A stretch of DNA of 14,668 nt from Ruminococcaceae bacterium UBA7030 (GTDB taxonomy: Bacteria > Bacillota > Clostridia > Oscillospirales > Acutalibacteraceae). Below, in pieces: positions 1 through 7,722 of this stretch (within the stretch, counting starts at the first letter, position 1; each line of letters begins with the position of its first letter). The position numbers and the translations under genes were made by a program. Location: positions 1-14,668 of the forward strand of contig DLBD01000086.1 in the NCBI GenBank assembly GCA_002494125.1. The letters are read 5' to 3'. Under the pieces are notes generated by a model. It had not been told where the DNA came from. It made no database searches and saw nothing but the letters and a program-made list of their open reading frames with translations.

Positions 1-354
1 CACTATGATTTTTATGGGCGTGAAGTACCGGAAGGAAAAAAAATGATTACTTTTTTATGTGAATTTACAAATAATGAAAACTATACAATCAATATATTGA
101 ACATCGATAATGTTAGTAATCAAAATTTTGAAATAACGTCTGATAGTTGCTTGGAATGGGAGCCAACATGTCCGATTTCATCAGGGGAAACAATTAGTTG
201 TAATTTGTATTGTTTCGTCGATGAAAGCATGACTGATGAAGAAATATCAGAAGAATTAAAAAACACAACTTTTACATTTTCATGTTGTGATGTTCCGGAA
301 AGCGGATACGGTCATGCCCATTACTTTAGCGCCCAAACAAATACTGTTATGTAG
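1..354 (+). CDS. Unrecognised protein, C-terminal part (cut by window start)
   Basis: I do not recognise this protein. The frame is open to the first base, and the 14 residues before the first ATG (position 43) read like ordinary protein (HYDFYGREVPEGKK), so the gene probably starts outside the window. Starting at 43 would give 103 residues, with a purine-rich stretch (31-42) that could pass as a ribosome site, so a short protein cannot be excluded. The visible part alternates polar and beta-branched residues (ITFLCEFTNNENYTINIL) with no membrane segment. This suggests an all-beta domain, loosely like extracellular Ig-like domains such as DUF4352, but that is only an impression. It has six cysteines. 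The stop codon overlaps the ribosome site of the next gene, so the two are probably co-transcribed. Confidence 0.55.
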   Translation, partial: HYDFYGREVPEGKKMITFLCEFTNNENYTINILNIDNVSNQNFEITSDSCLEWEPTCPISSGETISCNLYCFVDESMTDEEISEELKNTTFTFSCCDVPESGYGHAHYFSAQTNTVM

Positions 355-365
355 GTGATTTTAAT

Positions 366-654
366 ATGAAAAAAATTGCTAAAATTGCTATTGTTGAAAT
401 AATCAATGTATTATTAATAATAGCAATAATCGGCTGTTATAACCCTGCCGGTTTCGGTTGACAAAACGATTAGCGAGGAGGGGCTCAAATCAATTCCTGA
501 AGAGCTTCCGAAATCTGTTGACATAAGCGCCGACAAAGAGAGCGACTCCAATAAATTAATGGATTATTATTTTTACAGACAACCGGTACAATGTGAATTA
601 ACAGATGAGGATTATTCAACTAACGAGTTCGTTTTTTCATTAGGATTCATATAA
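366..654 (+). pseudogene. Frameshifted small exported or membrane-anchored protein gene
   Basis: An ATG at 366 with ribosome site AGGTGA (353-358) opens a 31-codon frame that starts MKKIAKIAIVEIINVLLIIA and stops at 459-461. A second frame, offset by one base and open from 430 to the TAA at 652-654, then encodes a plausible acidic, hydrophilic domain (from PVSVDKTISEEG to NEFVFSLGFI) but has no convincing start of its own. Dropping one base near 426-431 joins them into about 95 residues: basic N-terminus, hydrophobic segment running through LLIIAIISAVITLPVSV, then an external domain. The likeliest reading is a single-base insertion that broke an anchored or secreted protein. In the unshifted frame the first part ends in IIGC, which mimics a lipobox, but that is probably an accident of the broken frame. 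A sequencing error is possible. The function is not recognised. Confidence 0.6.
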
Positions 655-669
655 AAGAGGTGGCATGCT

Positions 670-1473
670 ATGAAAAAATCTATTATAACAGACGTTGTAT
701 TATTAATAACGGCGATTATTGTTGACACGTTGTCGCAGCTTGCAAACGTTACTGCGTACGTATATCATTTTACATCAAGCAGTAATCTTAATATCGCTGT
801 GATATTAAGAGCAATAAGCATTGTGCTCTTTTTGTCCTTTGCTGTTTTATTGATATATATTATTGTATCAAAAGTGAAGAAAGAGCTTAATTTGCAGCGT
901 TTTGAAAAGAAATTGCTTTTGTCCGTTTTGTGCGTGATTATCGCAGTCTGCGTTATATCACCTGCAGTAGTTCAGATTAATTACAAAGACTATGGCGACG
1001 ATATTGCGCAAAAGCTGAAAAGCAGCGAAGAAGTTACCTATGTTCACGACGGCACAAGCGTCAGCGAAACGGGAAAGTCGTTATTTAGCAACAAAACCGT
1101 ATCCTTAAGGATTGATAATCAGGAGGGCCCGATAGGCGTTGCGGATTTCATTTCCTCAAACAGCGGCTTGATACTTAAGCAGTACATAATGCAATATAAA
1201 TTTTTCCACGCCGACAATTTTGAAGAGGTAACGTATAAAGACTTAACAATCAAAAAGCACTATTATAAAAGCAATTTTGACGATTTGAACGCAACGTATG
1301 ACGTTGAAATTGACAGCACAAGCGAAACGTATCTTTATATGATTGAGGACGGCGACAATATTTTTTACTACGAAAGCTATAAAATAATTACCGATAACAA
1401 TGCAATCAATCCTGATGAGGATTTAGAAAACGTATATCAGATATACAGTATAGTTTCAGATAAAACTGCATAA
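670..1473 (+). CDS. Three-helix membrane protein with external domain, unknown function
   Basis: I do not recognise the family. The 267-residue product has three hydrophobic segments (about 6-30, 42-66 and 82-103) joined by short loops. The second loop is strongly basic (SKVKKELNLQRFEKK), suggesting it faces the cytoplasm. The remaining ~160 residues (105-267) would then lie outside the cell. They are rich in Asp, Ser, Thr and Tyr and contain no catalytic motif I can name. The start is well supported: AGAGGTGG (656-663) sits six bases before the ATG. The stop is doubled (TAATAA). It lies 15 bases after the broken gene and is followed by a hairpin terminator, so it is the last gene of the first transcription unit. 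A sensor, immunity or envelope-stress role would be a guess. Confidence 0.75.
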   Translation: MKKSIITDVVLLITAIIVDTLSQLANVTAYVYHFTSSSNLNIAVILRAISIVLFLSFAVLLIYIIVSKVKKELNLQRFEKKLLLSVLCVIIAVCVISPAVVQINYKDYGDDIAQKLKSSEEVTYVHDGTSVSETGKSLFSNKTVSLRIDNQEGPIGVADFISSNSGLILKQYIMQYKFFHADNFEEVTYKDLTIKKHYYKSNFDDLNATYDVEIDSTSETYLYMIEDGDNIFYYESYKIITDNNAINPDEDLENVYQIYSIVSDKTA

Positions 1474-1490
1474 TAAGTATTAAACGCACA

Positions 1491-1530
1491 AACCGCCTGC
1501 GATGTAAAGTCGCCGGCGGTTCTTAATTTA
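1491..1530 (+). terminator. Probable intrinsic terminator ending the first gene group
   Basis: AACCGCC (1491-1497) pairs perfectly with GGCGGTT (1515-1521). After one mismatch, GCGAT pairs with GTCGC (one G-T pair), leaving a small loop. The tail (TTCTTAATTTAT) is AT-rich but not a pure T run, so termination may be imperfect. It falls between the tandem stop codon at 1471-1476 and the ruvC promoter, where a boundary is expected. Confidence 0.7.
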
Positions 1531-1544
1531 TATATTATATTATA

Positions 1545-1573
1545 TTGCATATTTAATATATTTATGGTATAAT
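1545..1573 (+). promoter_or_regulatory. Promoter of the ruvC operon
   Basis: TTGCAT (1545-1550) and a perfect TATAAT (1568-1573) are separated by 17 bp, and TGG before the -10 box gives an extended -10 (TGnTATAAT). Transcription would start near 1580, giving a leader of about 20 bases before the ruvC ATG, with GGAG at 1590-1593 as ribosome site. It is the only clear promoter before the operon running to 14114. No LexA-type operator was recognised around it. Confidence 0.75.
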
Positions 1574-1601
1574 GAACCGAAAATATTATGGAGTAGTGTA
1601 A

Positions 1602-2093
1602 ATGATTATTCTCGGTATTGACCCGGGCTACGCAATAGTCGGCTGGGGAGTTCTTGAATATAAGGCAAATAAGTTTCGTGTTCTCGGCTACGGCGCTATT
1701 ACGACTGATGCGCACACGCCGTTTCCTCTTCGCCTTCAGACGATTTATAACGATATGTGCTATCTTTTTGAAAAGTATAAGCCTGAGGTTATGAGTATGG
1801 AAAAGTTGTTTTATAATAACAATGCGAAAACAGTTATTGACGTAGCGCAGGCGAGGGGAGTTATAACCCTTTCGGCGCAGAACTACGGCGTTGATATTTT
1901 TGAATACACACCGCTTCAGGTAAAGCAGTCCGTTGTCGGCTACGGCAGGGCTGAAAAAAAGCAGGTACAGGAAATGACGAGAGTTATGCTCGGTCTTGAT
2001 AAAATACCAAAGCCCGACGACACAGCCGACGCTCTTGCTATGGCTATCTGCCACGGTCACAGCTCGGGCTCGCTTATGAGAGGTATCAGATAA
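1602..2093 (+). CDS. ruvC: Holliday junction resolvase RuvC
   Basis: RuvC is the Mg-dependent endonuclease that cuts Holliday junctions symmetrically after branch migration by RuvAB. At 163 residues it has the normal family length. The RNase H-like catalytic residues are in place: D7 in the N-terminal LGIDPG strand, E67 in SMEKLF, and D140 and D143 in PKPDDTADALA. The start is set by GGAG (1590-1593) eight bases upstream and by LGIDPG at the expected distance from the N-terminus. The stop overlaps the ruvA start by one base (TAATG), so RuvC and RuvA are probably translationally coupled. All three Ruv proteins are encoded consecutively, giving the complete resolvasome. Confidence 0.97.
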   Translation: MIILGIDPGYAIVGWGVLEYKANKFRVLGYGAITTDAHTPFPLRLQTIYNDMCYLFEKYKPEVMSMEKLFYNNNAKTVIDVAQARGVITLSAQNYGVDIFEYTPLQVKQSVVGYGRAEKKQVQEMTRVMLGLDKIPKPDDTADALAMAICHGHSSGSLMRGIR

Positions 2094-2698
2094 TGCTATA
2101 TAACATAAAAGGAACGTTAACAGTCACAGACGTAAATTTCATTGTTGTTGAATGTGGCGGAGTCGGCTTTAAGTGCTATTCAACGCTTAACACAATTAAA
2201 ACCATCGGCAAAACCGGCAGCGAGGTTAACGTCTATACATATCTTGCAGTTCGCGAAGACGCAATGGATTTATACGGTTTTGCAAGCCTTGCGGAGCTTG
2301 AAGCCTTCAAACTTCTTATAACCGTTTCGGGAATCGGTCCAAAGGCGGCGGTTGCTATTCTTTCTGAGCTTACGCCTGACAAGCTTGCTCTTTGTATTGC
2401 TTCAGGCGATTCAAAGTCTATAACAAGGGCACAGGGAGTCGGCAAAAAAACAGCAGAAAGGGTTGTGCTTGAGCTTAAGGACAAGATGGGCTCTATCGCT
2501 GCGGGCGATACGGCTTCCGTAATATCCGGCGCCGCTTCTGTTGCCGAAAGCTCAAATACTGCTGAGGCTGTTGAGGCTCTTGTTGCTCTCGGCTATTCCC
2601 AGTCAGACGCTGCCGTTGCAGTCGGCGCTATGGATAAATCACTCTCGGTTGACGAAATGATAAGGCTCGGCTTAAAGCAGCTTGCAAGAAATCTTTAG
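2093..2698 (+). CDS. ruvA: Holliday junction branch migration protein RuvA
   Basis: RuvA binds the four-way junction as a tetramer and loads RuvB hexamers. The 201-residue protein shows the full layout: an N-terminal OB-fold domain (about 1-62) with the acidic pin in REDA (54-57), two helix-hairpin-helix DNA-binding motifs (SGIGPKAA at 79-86 and QGVGKKTAE at 114-122), a flexible Ala/Ser-rich linker (about 134-155), and a C-terminal RuvB-contacting domain (about 156-201) containing ALVALGYS. The ATG overlaps the ruvC stop, and GAGAGGT lies eight bases upstream inside ruvC. The stop codon TAG is part of the ruvB ribosome site. Confidence 0.97.
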   Translation: MLYNIKGTLTVTDVNFIVVECGGVGFKCYSTLNTIKTIGKTGSEVNVYTYLAVREDAMDLYGFASLAELEAFKLLITVSGIGPKAAVAILSELTPDKLALCIASGDSKSITRAQGVGKKTAERVVLELKDKMGSIAAGDTASVISGAASVAESSNTAEAVEALVALGYSQSDAAVAVGAMDKSLSVDEMIRLGLKQLARNL

Positions 2699-2703
2699 GA
2701 GGT
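2697..2703 (+). promoter_or_regulatory. Strong ribosome binding site of ruvB, overlapping the ruvA stop
   Basis: AGGAGGT is a near-perfect Shine-Dalgarno sequence eight bases before the ruvB ATG at 2712. Its first two bases belong to the ruvA TAG stop codon, so ribosomes finishing ruvA end on the ruvB initiation site. This fixes the ruvB start at 2712. Confidence 0.85.
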
Positions 2704-2711
2704 AAGAGCAT

Positions 2712-3746
2712 ATGCAGGAAACTGAAATGGATTTTGAAAACAGAATAGTTACCTCTGATTTCACACCCGAAGACAACGATATTGAAAATTCGCTTCGCCC
2801 GAAATTCCTCGAGGATTATATAGGACAGGAAAAGGTCAAGGAAAACCTAAAGGTTTATATTGAGGCTGCAAGAGGCAGGGGAGAAGCGCTTGACCACGTG
2901 CTTCTTTACGGTCCTCCCGGACTTGGTAAAACCACCCTTGCGGGAATTATCGCAAACGAGATGGGCGTTAATATAAGGGTTACAAGCGGTCCTGCTATTG
3001 AAAAGCAGGGCGACCTTGCGGCTCTTCTGACAAATCTTCAGGAGGGCGATGTCCTCTTTATCGATGAAATTCACAGGCTCAACCGTCAGGTTGAGGAGGT
3101 GCTCTATCCCGCTATGGAGGACGGCGCTCTTGATATAATTATCGGCAAGGGACCGTCTGCGAGGTCGATAAGGCTTGACCTGCCTCATTTTACACTTATC
3201 GGTGCAACCACGAGAGCAGGACAGCTTTCGGCTCCGCTTCGTGACCGTTTCGGCGTAATCTTCAGGCTTGAGATGTATACAAAAAAAGAGCTTGCCGAGA
3301 TTGTAACGAGAAGTGCAGGTATTCTTGAAATACCGATTGACGCTGATGGCGCTGCGGAAATTGCTTCTCGTTCAAGGGGTACTCCCCGTATAGCAAACAG
3401 GCTTCTTAAAAGAAGCCGTGACTTTGCGCAGGTTAAGTATGACGGAGTAATCAGCCGTGAAGCGTCAATAGATGCTCTTGACAGAATGGAAATTGATTTC
3501 CTCGGCCTTGATAATATTGACAGAGTTTTGCTTGAAACTATGATAAAAAATTATAACGGCGGACCTGTCGGACTTGAAACCATTGCAGCCGCAATCGGCG
3601 AAGAAGCGGTTACAATAGAGGACGTGTATGAACCATATCTTATGCAGATAGGTTTCCTTTCCCGCACGCCGAGGGGAAGAATGGCAACCGCTCTTGCGTA
3701 TAAGCATCTTGGCTTTGAGCAGGACGGACAGCAGACATTACTATAA
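2712..3746 (+). CDS. ruvB: Holliday junction branch migration ATPase RuvB
   Basis: RuvB is the hexameric AAA+ motor that pulls DNA through the RuvA-bound junction. The 344-residue protein carries Walker A GPPGLGKT (67-74), Walker B FIDEIH (116-121), sensor 1 in GATTRAG (164-170), the arginine-finger segment APLRDRFG (174-181) and sensor 2 RGTPRIANR (222-230). A C-terminal winged-helix DNA-binding domain (about 265-335) ends in the conserved RTPRGR. Length and order are standard. The N-terminal ~25 residues are acidic and variable, as usual in RuvB. It follows ruvA by 13 bases and precedes glmM by 27. Confidence 0.98.
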   Translation: MQETEMDFENRIVTSDFTPEDNDIENSLRPKFLEDYIGQEKVKENLKVYIEAARGRGEALDHVLLYGPPGLGKTTLAGIIANEMGVNIRVTSGPAIEKQGDLAALLTNLQEGDVLFIDEIHRLNRQVEEVLYPAMEDGALDIIIGKGPSARSIRLDLPHFTLIGATTRAGQLSAPLRDRFGVIFRLEMYTKKELAEIVTRSAGILEIPIDADGAAEIASRSRGTPRIANRLLKRSRDFAQVKYDGVISREASIDALDRMEIDFLGLDNIDRVLLETMIKNYNGGPVGLETIAAAIGEEAVTIEDVYEPYLMQIGFLSRTPRGRMATALAYKHLGFEQDGQQTLL

Positions 3747-3773
3747 AGATAATATGATTTAAGGAGATATAAT

Positions 3774-5126
3774 ATGGGTAGATTATTCGGAACAGACGGT
3801 GTAAGAGGCGTTGCAAACAAGGACCTCACACCTGAACTTGCACTTCAAATAGGAAGAGCGGCGGCAATGGTGCTGATTAAAGAAAGCAATTCTAAAAAGC
3901 CGACAGTTTTAATCGGTAAGGATACAAGAGCTTCCGGCGATATGCTTGAGGCAGCGCTTACAGCCGGCTTTACGTCGGTTGGTTGCAACGTGCTTTCGGT
4001 CGGAGTTGTGCCGACTCCTGCAGTTGCGTATCTTACTGTTGAATACGGATGTGAGGCAGGCGTTATGATTTCCGCTTCTCACAACCCTTGTGAATATAAC
4101 GGTATTAAGATTTTCCAGAAAACAGGTTATAAGCTTGACGACGCTATTGAAGAAGAGATTGAAGCAATCATACTTGATAACGCAGAGGAAATCCCCGTAA
4201 TGCTCGGCGGTGATGTCGGCAACAGCCTTTACTGCAAAACTGCTGTTAAGGATTATGTTGACCACGTTGTTTCAACAGCGTCTGTTCGCTTTGACGGGCT
4301 TAAAATCGCACTTGACTGCGCTAACGGCAGCTCTGCAGTATGCGCTAAGGAAATATTCACAAAGCTCGGTGCTAAATGTCTTATGCTTTCAGACACTCCC
4401 GACGGCGTAAATATTAACGACAACTGCGGTTCAACCCACCCCGAAGAGCTTATGAACTTTGTTAAGGATGCAGGTCTTGATCTTGGACTTGCATTTGATG
4501 GCGATGCGGACAGAATGCTTGCGGTTGATGAAAACGGCGAGCTTGTTGACGGTGACAAGGTTATCGCAATCTGTGCAGACAGAATGAAAAGTGAAGGCAG
4601 ACTTAATAAAAATACCGCAGTAGTTACGGTAATGAGTAATATGGGCTTCTTTAAGTTCTGTAAGGAGAAGGATATCAACTGCGCAAAGACTGCAGTCGGC
4701 GACAGGTACGTGCTTGAAAGAATGCTCAAGGACGGATACAATATCGGCGGTGAGCAGAGCGGTCATGTTATCTTCCTTGATTATGCAAGCACGGGCGACG
4801 GCGAGCTTTCGGGCGTACAGCTTGTGGAAACAGTTGTAAAGTCAGGTAAAAAGCTTTCGGAGCTTGCAAAAATTATGAGAGTATATCCTCAGGTGCTCAT
4901 TAACGTAAGAGTCAGCGACGAGGGCAAGAAAAAGTATAATAATGACGAATATATAATTTCTGCCGTTCAGCAGGCTGAAATGGAGCTCAATGGCGAAGGA
5001 AGAGTGCTTGTCCGCGTAAGCGGTACGGAGCCGCTTATCCGAGTAATGCTCGAGGGCAGCGACATTGATATGATAAAAAGACTCGGAAACGAAATTGCAG
5101 ACGTAGTTAAGGAAAGATTAGCATAA
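3774..5126 (+). CDS. glmM: Phosphoglucosamine mutase GlmM
   Basis: GlmM interconverts glucosamine-6-phosphate and glucosamine-1-phosphate, feeding UDP-GlcNAc and hence peptidoglycan synthesis. The 450-residue protein has all four conserved elements of the alpha-D-phosphohexomutase family: the catalytic phosphoserine loop SASHNP (100-105, Ser102), the Mg-binding loop DGDADR (242-247), the sugar-binding GEQSGH (326-331) and the phosphate-binding RVSGTEPLIRV near 414-424. The opening GRLFGTDGVRG is typical of GlmM rather than phosphomannomutase. AAGGAG (3761-3766) lies seven bases before the ATG. The stop overlaps the next start (TAATG). No glmS-type ribozyme or other leader is present in the 27-base gap upstream. 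Confidence 0.97.
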   Translation: MGRLFGTDGVRGVANKDLTPELALQIGRAAAMVLIKESNSKKPTVLIGKDTRASGDMLEAALTAGFTSVGCNVLSVGVVPTPAVAYLTVEYGCEAGVMISASHNPCEYNGIKIFQKTGYKLDDAIEEEIEAIILDNAEEIPVMLGGDVGNSLYCKTAVKDYVDHVVSTASVRFDGLKIALDCANGSSAVCAKEIFTKLGAKCLMLSDTPDGVNINDNCGSTHPEELMNFVKDAGLDLGLAFDGDADRMLAVDENGELVDGDKVIAICADRMKSEGRLNKNTAVVTVMSNMGFFKFCKEKDINCAKTAVGDRYVLERMLKDGYNIGGEQSGHVIFLDYASTGDGELSGVQLVETVVKSGKKLSELAKIMRVYPQVLINVRVSDEGKKKYNNDEYIISAVQQAEMELNGEGRVLVRVSGTEPLIRVMLEGSDIDMIKRLGNEIADVVKERLA

Positions 5127-5992
5127 TGAGATATTCTACAGACTGGGTTGATTACGAGCTTATTGACTGCTCGTCGGGTGAGAAACTCGAAAGATGGAAA
5201 AATGAAATACTGATTCGACCTGACCCGCAGGTCATCTGGCGAAGTGAAAGAGAGCATAAGCTCTGGTACCAGCCTGACGCAAGATATATGCGTTCAAGAA
5301 CAGGCGGCGGAAGATGGCAGGAATACAAGCATCTTCCTCCTGCATGGCAGGTAAGATATAAGGATCTCACCTTTAATGTTAAGACAATGGGATTCAAGCA
5401 TACCGGCCTTTTTCCCGAACAGGCTGTCAACTGGGATTTGACAAGAAAGCTCATCAGGGAATCCGGCAGGAGTAAGGTCAAGGTATTAAACCTCTTTGCT
5501 TACACAGGCGGTGCAACGGTTGCTTGCCTTAAGGAACGTGCAAGCGTTGTCCATGTCGATGCATCAAAAGGTATGGTGCAGTGGGCAAAGGAAAACGCTG
5601 AGGCGTCCGGTGTTAAAGACGCCGATGTGCGCTGGATTGTCGACGACTGTATGAAGTTTGTTCAGCGTGAGATAAGACGGGAAAACAAGTATGACATAAT
5701 TATACTTGACCCTCCAAGCTACGGCAGGGGTCCGAAGGGCGAGATATGGCACCTTGAGGAGAGTATTTATGATTTTGTAAGCCTTGTTTCACAGCTTATA
5801 TCCGATAAACCGATTATGGTGCTTCTCAATTCATACACAACAGGTCTTTCTGCGTCTGTTATGAAATATATTATGGAAGATATTATTGTCAAGAAATACG
5901 GCGGTAAGGTGGAGTGTGATGAAATTGGTATTCCCGTTTCATCAAACGGCAGAGTATTACCTTGCGGCAGCTCGGCAATATGGACTAAATAA
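5126..5992 (+). CDS. Class I SAM-dependent methyltransferase (RlmI/RlmK-related, no PUA domain)
   Basis: The 288-residue protein has a Rossmann methyltransferase core: SAM-binding motif I LNLFAYTGGA (121-130), an acidic residue ending strand 2 (VDAS, D145) and the catalytic-type motif IV DPPSYGRGPKG (195-205). GLFPEQ (94-99) before motif I is characteristic of the group that includes the 23S rRNA cytosine methyltransferases RlmI and RlmK. An RNA target is therefore likely, but base and position are not readable from sequence. It lacks the N-terminal PUA RNA-binding domain of RlmI; about 90 residues with several Trp/Tyr (LERWKNEILIRPDPQVIWRS) occupy that place. It is joined by TAATG overlaps to glmM before it and ecfA1 after it, with only a weak ribosome site (AAGGA near 5109), so translational coupling is likely. 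Confidence 0.85.
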   Translation: MRYSTDWVDYELIDCSSGEKLERWKNEILIRPDPQVIWRSEREHKLWYQPDARYMRSRTGGGRWQEYKHLPPAWQVRYKDLTFNVKTMGFKHTGLFPEQAVNWDLTRKLIRESGRSKVKVLNLFAYTGGATVACLKERASVVHVDASKGMVQWAKENAEASGVKDADVRWIVDDCMKFVQREIRRENKYDIIILDPPSYGRGPKGEIWHLEESIYDFVSLVSQLISDKPIMVLLNSYTTGLSASVMKYIMEDIIVKKYGGKVECDEIGIPVSSNGRVLPCGSSAIWTK

Positions 5993-6843
5993 TGGAAAAT
6001 ATTATAGAGTTTAAGGACGTCTGCTTTTCCTACTATGTTGATGCTGACGCTTACGGCGACAGACAGGAGGAAAAGAAGGTTATTGAAAACTTAAATCTTA
6101 ATATAGAAAAAGGCAGTTTTGTTGCTGTGCTCGGACATAACGGCTCAGGTAAGTCAACAATCGCAAAGCTTACAAACGGAATACTTTTTGCCAAGAGCGG
6201 AAGCGTTGTTGTAGACGGACAGACTGCAACTGAAGACGACAGCATTTTCGATATAAGGCGGAAGGTTGGAATGGTCTTTCAAAACCCTGACAATCAGATT
6301 GTTTCCTCAATAGTTGAGGAGGACGTTGCCTTCGGAGTTGAAAATCTCGGCATACCCTCAGACGAGTGCAGAAAAAGAGTTGACGAAGCTCTCAAAACCG
6401 TCGGTATGTACGAAAAGCGCCTTTCTGCTCCAAACAAGCTTTCAGGCGGGCAAAAGCAGAGGGTTGCAGTTGCCGGAATTATCGCAATGAAGCCTATGTG
6501 TATCGTCCTTGATGAGCCAACTGCCATGCTTGATCCAAGCGGCAGAGAAGAGGTTATAAGAACAATAAAAAAGCTTAATCGTGAAGAGGGAATAACAATT
6601 ATCCTTATCACTCATTATATGGACGAAGCGGTTGAGGCTGACAGGGTTGTTGTTATCGACGAAGGTAAAATAGAAATGGACGGCACACCGAGAGAGGTCT
6701 TTTCACAAATACAAAGGCTTAAAGAGCTCGGACTTGACGTTCCTCAGGCAACTCAGCTTGCAAAAAACGCAGGGCTTGGAAGCTCAGCAGTGCTCAATAC
6801 CGACGAATGTGTTGAGCTTATTATGTCAAGGCTTGGAGGATAG
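5992..6843 (+). CDS. ecfA1: ECF transporter ATPase EcfA1
   Basis: This is one of the two ATPases of the shared energy-coupling factor module, which drives vitamin or metal uptake through interchangeable substrate-binding S proteins. The 283-residue protein has Walker A GHNGSGKS (48-55), Q-loop in FQNPDNQ (96-102), ABC signature LSGGQKQR (150-157), Walker B IVLDEP (171-176) and the switch histidine in ITHYMDE (H208). FQNPDNQ and the C-terminal LGLDVPQ are typical of EcfA1 proteins. A charged insertion of about 13 residues (17-29, DADAYGDRQEEKK) lies between the first strands. It overlaps the methyltransferase stop (TAATG) and has no good ribosome site of its own. The partner ATPase follows after 6 bases. 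Confidence 0.93.
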   Translation: MENIIEFKDVCFSYYVDADAYGDRQEEKKVIENLNLNIEKGSFVAVLGHNGSGKSTIAKLTNGILFAKSGSVVVDGQTATEDDSIFDIRRKVGMVFQNPDNQIVSSIVEEDVAFGVENLGIPSDECRKRVDEALKTVGMYEKRLSAPNKLSGGQKQRVAVAGIIAMKPMCIVLDEPTAMLDPSGREEVIRTIKKLNREEGITIILITHYMDEAVEADRVVVIDEGKIEMDGTPREVFSQIQRLKELGLDVPQATQLAKNAGLGSSAVLNTDECVELIMSRLGG

Positions 6844-6849
6844 CAGATA

Positions 6850-7722
6850 ATGGCGTATCTTGTCTGTGACAATATTGAATATCTTTACGGCGCAGGAACT
6901 CCGTTTGAAACCTTTGCAATAAAGGGTGTGTCAGCTCAGCTTGACAAAAATGAGCTTGTCGGAATAATCGGTCATACCGGTTCGGGTAAGTCAACGCTTA
7001 TTCAGCATTTTAACGCTCTGCTTGAACCGAATAAAGGCAAGGTTATAGTTGACGGTAACGATATCTGGGCAAAGGAAAATAAAAAGAATATCAGAAATGT
7101 TCGCTTTTTGGTGGGACTCTGTTTTCAATATCCCGAATACCAGATATTTGAAGAAACCGTTTACAGCGAAATTGCCTACGGTCCCAAGCAGATGGGACTT
7201 GACGAAAATGAAATTGACAGACGTGTTCGTGAGAGTATGGACTTTGTAGGAATGGATTTTGAAGCTTATTCAAAGCGTTCACCGTTTGATATGTCCGGCG
7301 GTCAAAAACGAAGAGTTGCCATTGCGTCAATTATTGCTATGGAGCCCGAGGTTCTTGTGCTTGATGAGCCTTGTGCAGGTCTTGACCCTAAGGGAAGAGA
7401 AAGAGTTTTATCCCTGATAAAAAACTATCAGAAAAGTAAGGGGAACAGCGTTGTTCTCGTTTCACATTCCATGGAGGACGTTGCCAAAATCTGCTCAAGA
7501 GTAATTGTTATGAATAAGGGTGAGATTGCCTACAGCGGCAGCGTTTCTGAAGTCTATTCCCACTCAAAAGAGCTTAAGGAAATGGGGCTTAATGTTCCTC
7601 AGGTAACAGAGATTTTTCTTAAACTTAAGGAAAATGGTGTTGACTGCAGTACTGATATTTATACAGTTGAGCAGGGAGTGGAGCAGCTAAAAAAACTTTT
7701 GGGGGAAACTTCTTATGATTAA
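6850..7722 (+). CDS. ecfA2: ECF transporter ATPase EcfA2
   Basis: This is the second ATPase of the ECF module, expected to form a heterodimer with EcfA1 on EcfT. The 290-residue protein has Walker A GHTGSGKST (41-49), Q-loop in FQYPEYQIFEETV (92-104), signature MSGGQKRR (148-155), Walker B LVLDEP (169-174) and H-loop VSHSMED (H206). FQYPEYQ and DEPCAGLDPKGR are typical of EcfA2 rather than EcfA1. GGAGGA (6835-6840) at the end of ecfA1 provides a good ribosome site nine bases before the ATG. Its last eight bases overlap ecfT. Confidence 0.94.
   Translation: MAYLVCDNIEYLYGAGTPFETFAIKGVSAQLDKNELVGIIGHTGSGKSTLIQHFNALLEPNKGKVIVDGNDIWAKENKKNIRNVRFLVGLCFQYPEYQIFEETVYSEIAYGPKQMGLDENEIDRRVRESMDFVGMDFEAYSKRSPFDMSGGQKRRVAIASIIAMEPEVLVLDEPCAGLDPKGRERVLSLIKNYQKSKGNSVVLVSHSMEDVAKICSRVIVMNKGEIAYSGSVSEVYSHSKELKEMGLNVPQVTEIFLKLKENGVDCSTDIYTVEQGVEQLKKLLGETSYD

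Noticed and set aside
430..461. Lipoprotein signal (IIGC lipobox) in the short frame at 366-461
   Set aside because: The protein ends seven residues after the cysteine. The joined frame reads naturally as a membrane anchor, so the lipobox is probably produced by the frameshift.
1437..2060. Minus-strand open frame of 207 codons opposite ruvC
   Set aside because: It lies opposite a certain gene, its composition is not protein-like for this genome, it crosses the terminator and promoter, and it has no ribosome site I can support.
3747..3773. Possible internal promoter or leader element before glmM
   Set aside because: AT-rich sequence resembling a -10 box is present, but no -35 at proper spacing was found, and the gap is too short for a riboswitch.
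4253..4766. Two long minus-strand frames opposite glmM
   Set aside because: They follow the codon bias of glmM on the other strand, have no ribosome sites and resemble no known protein.
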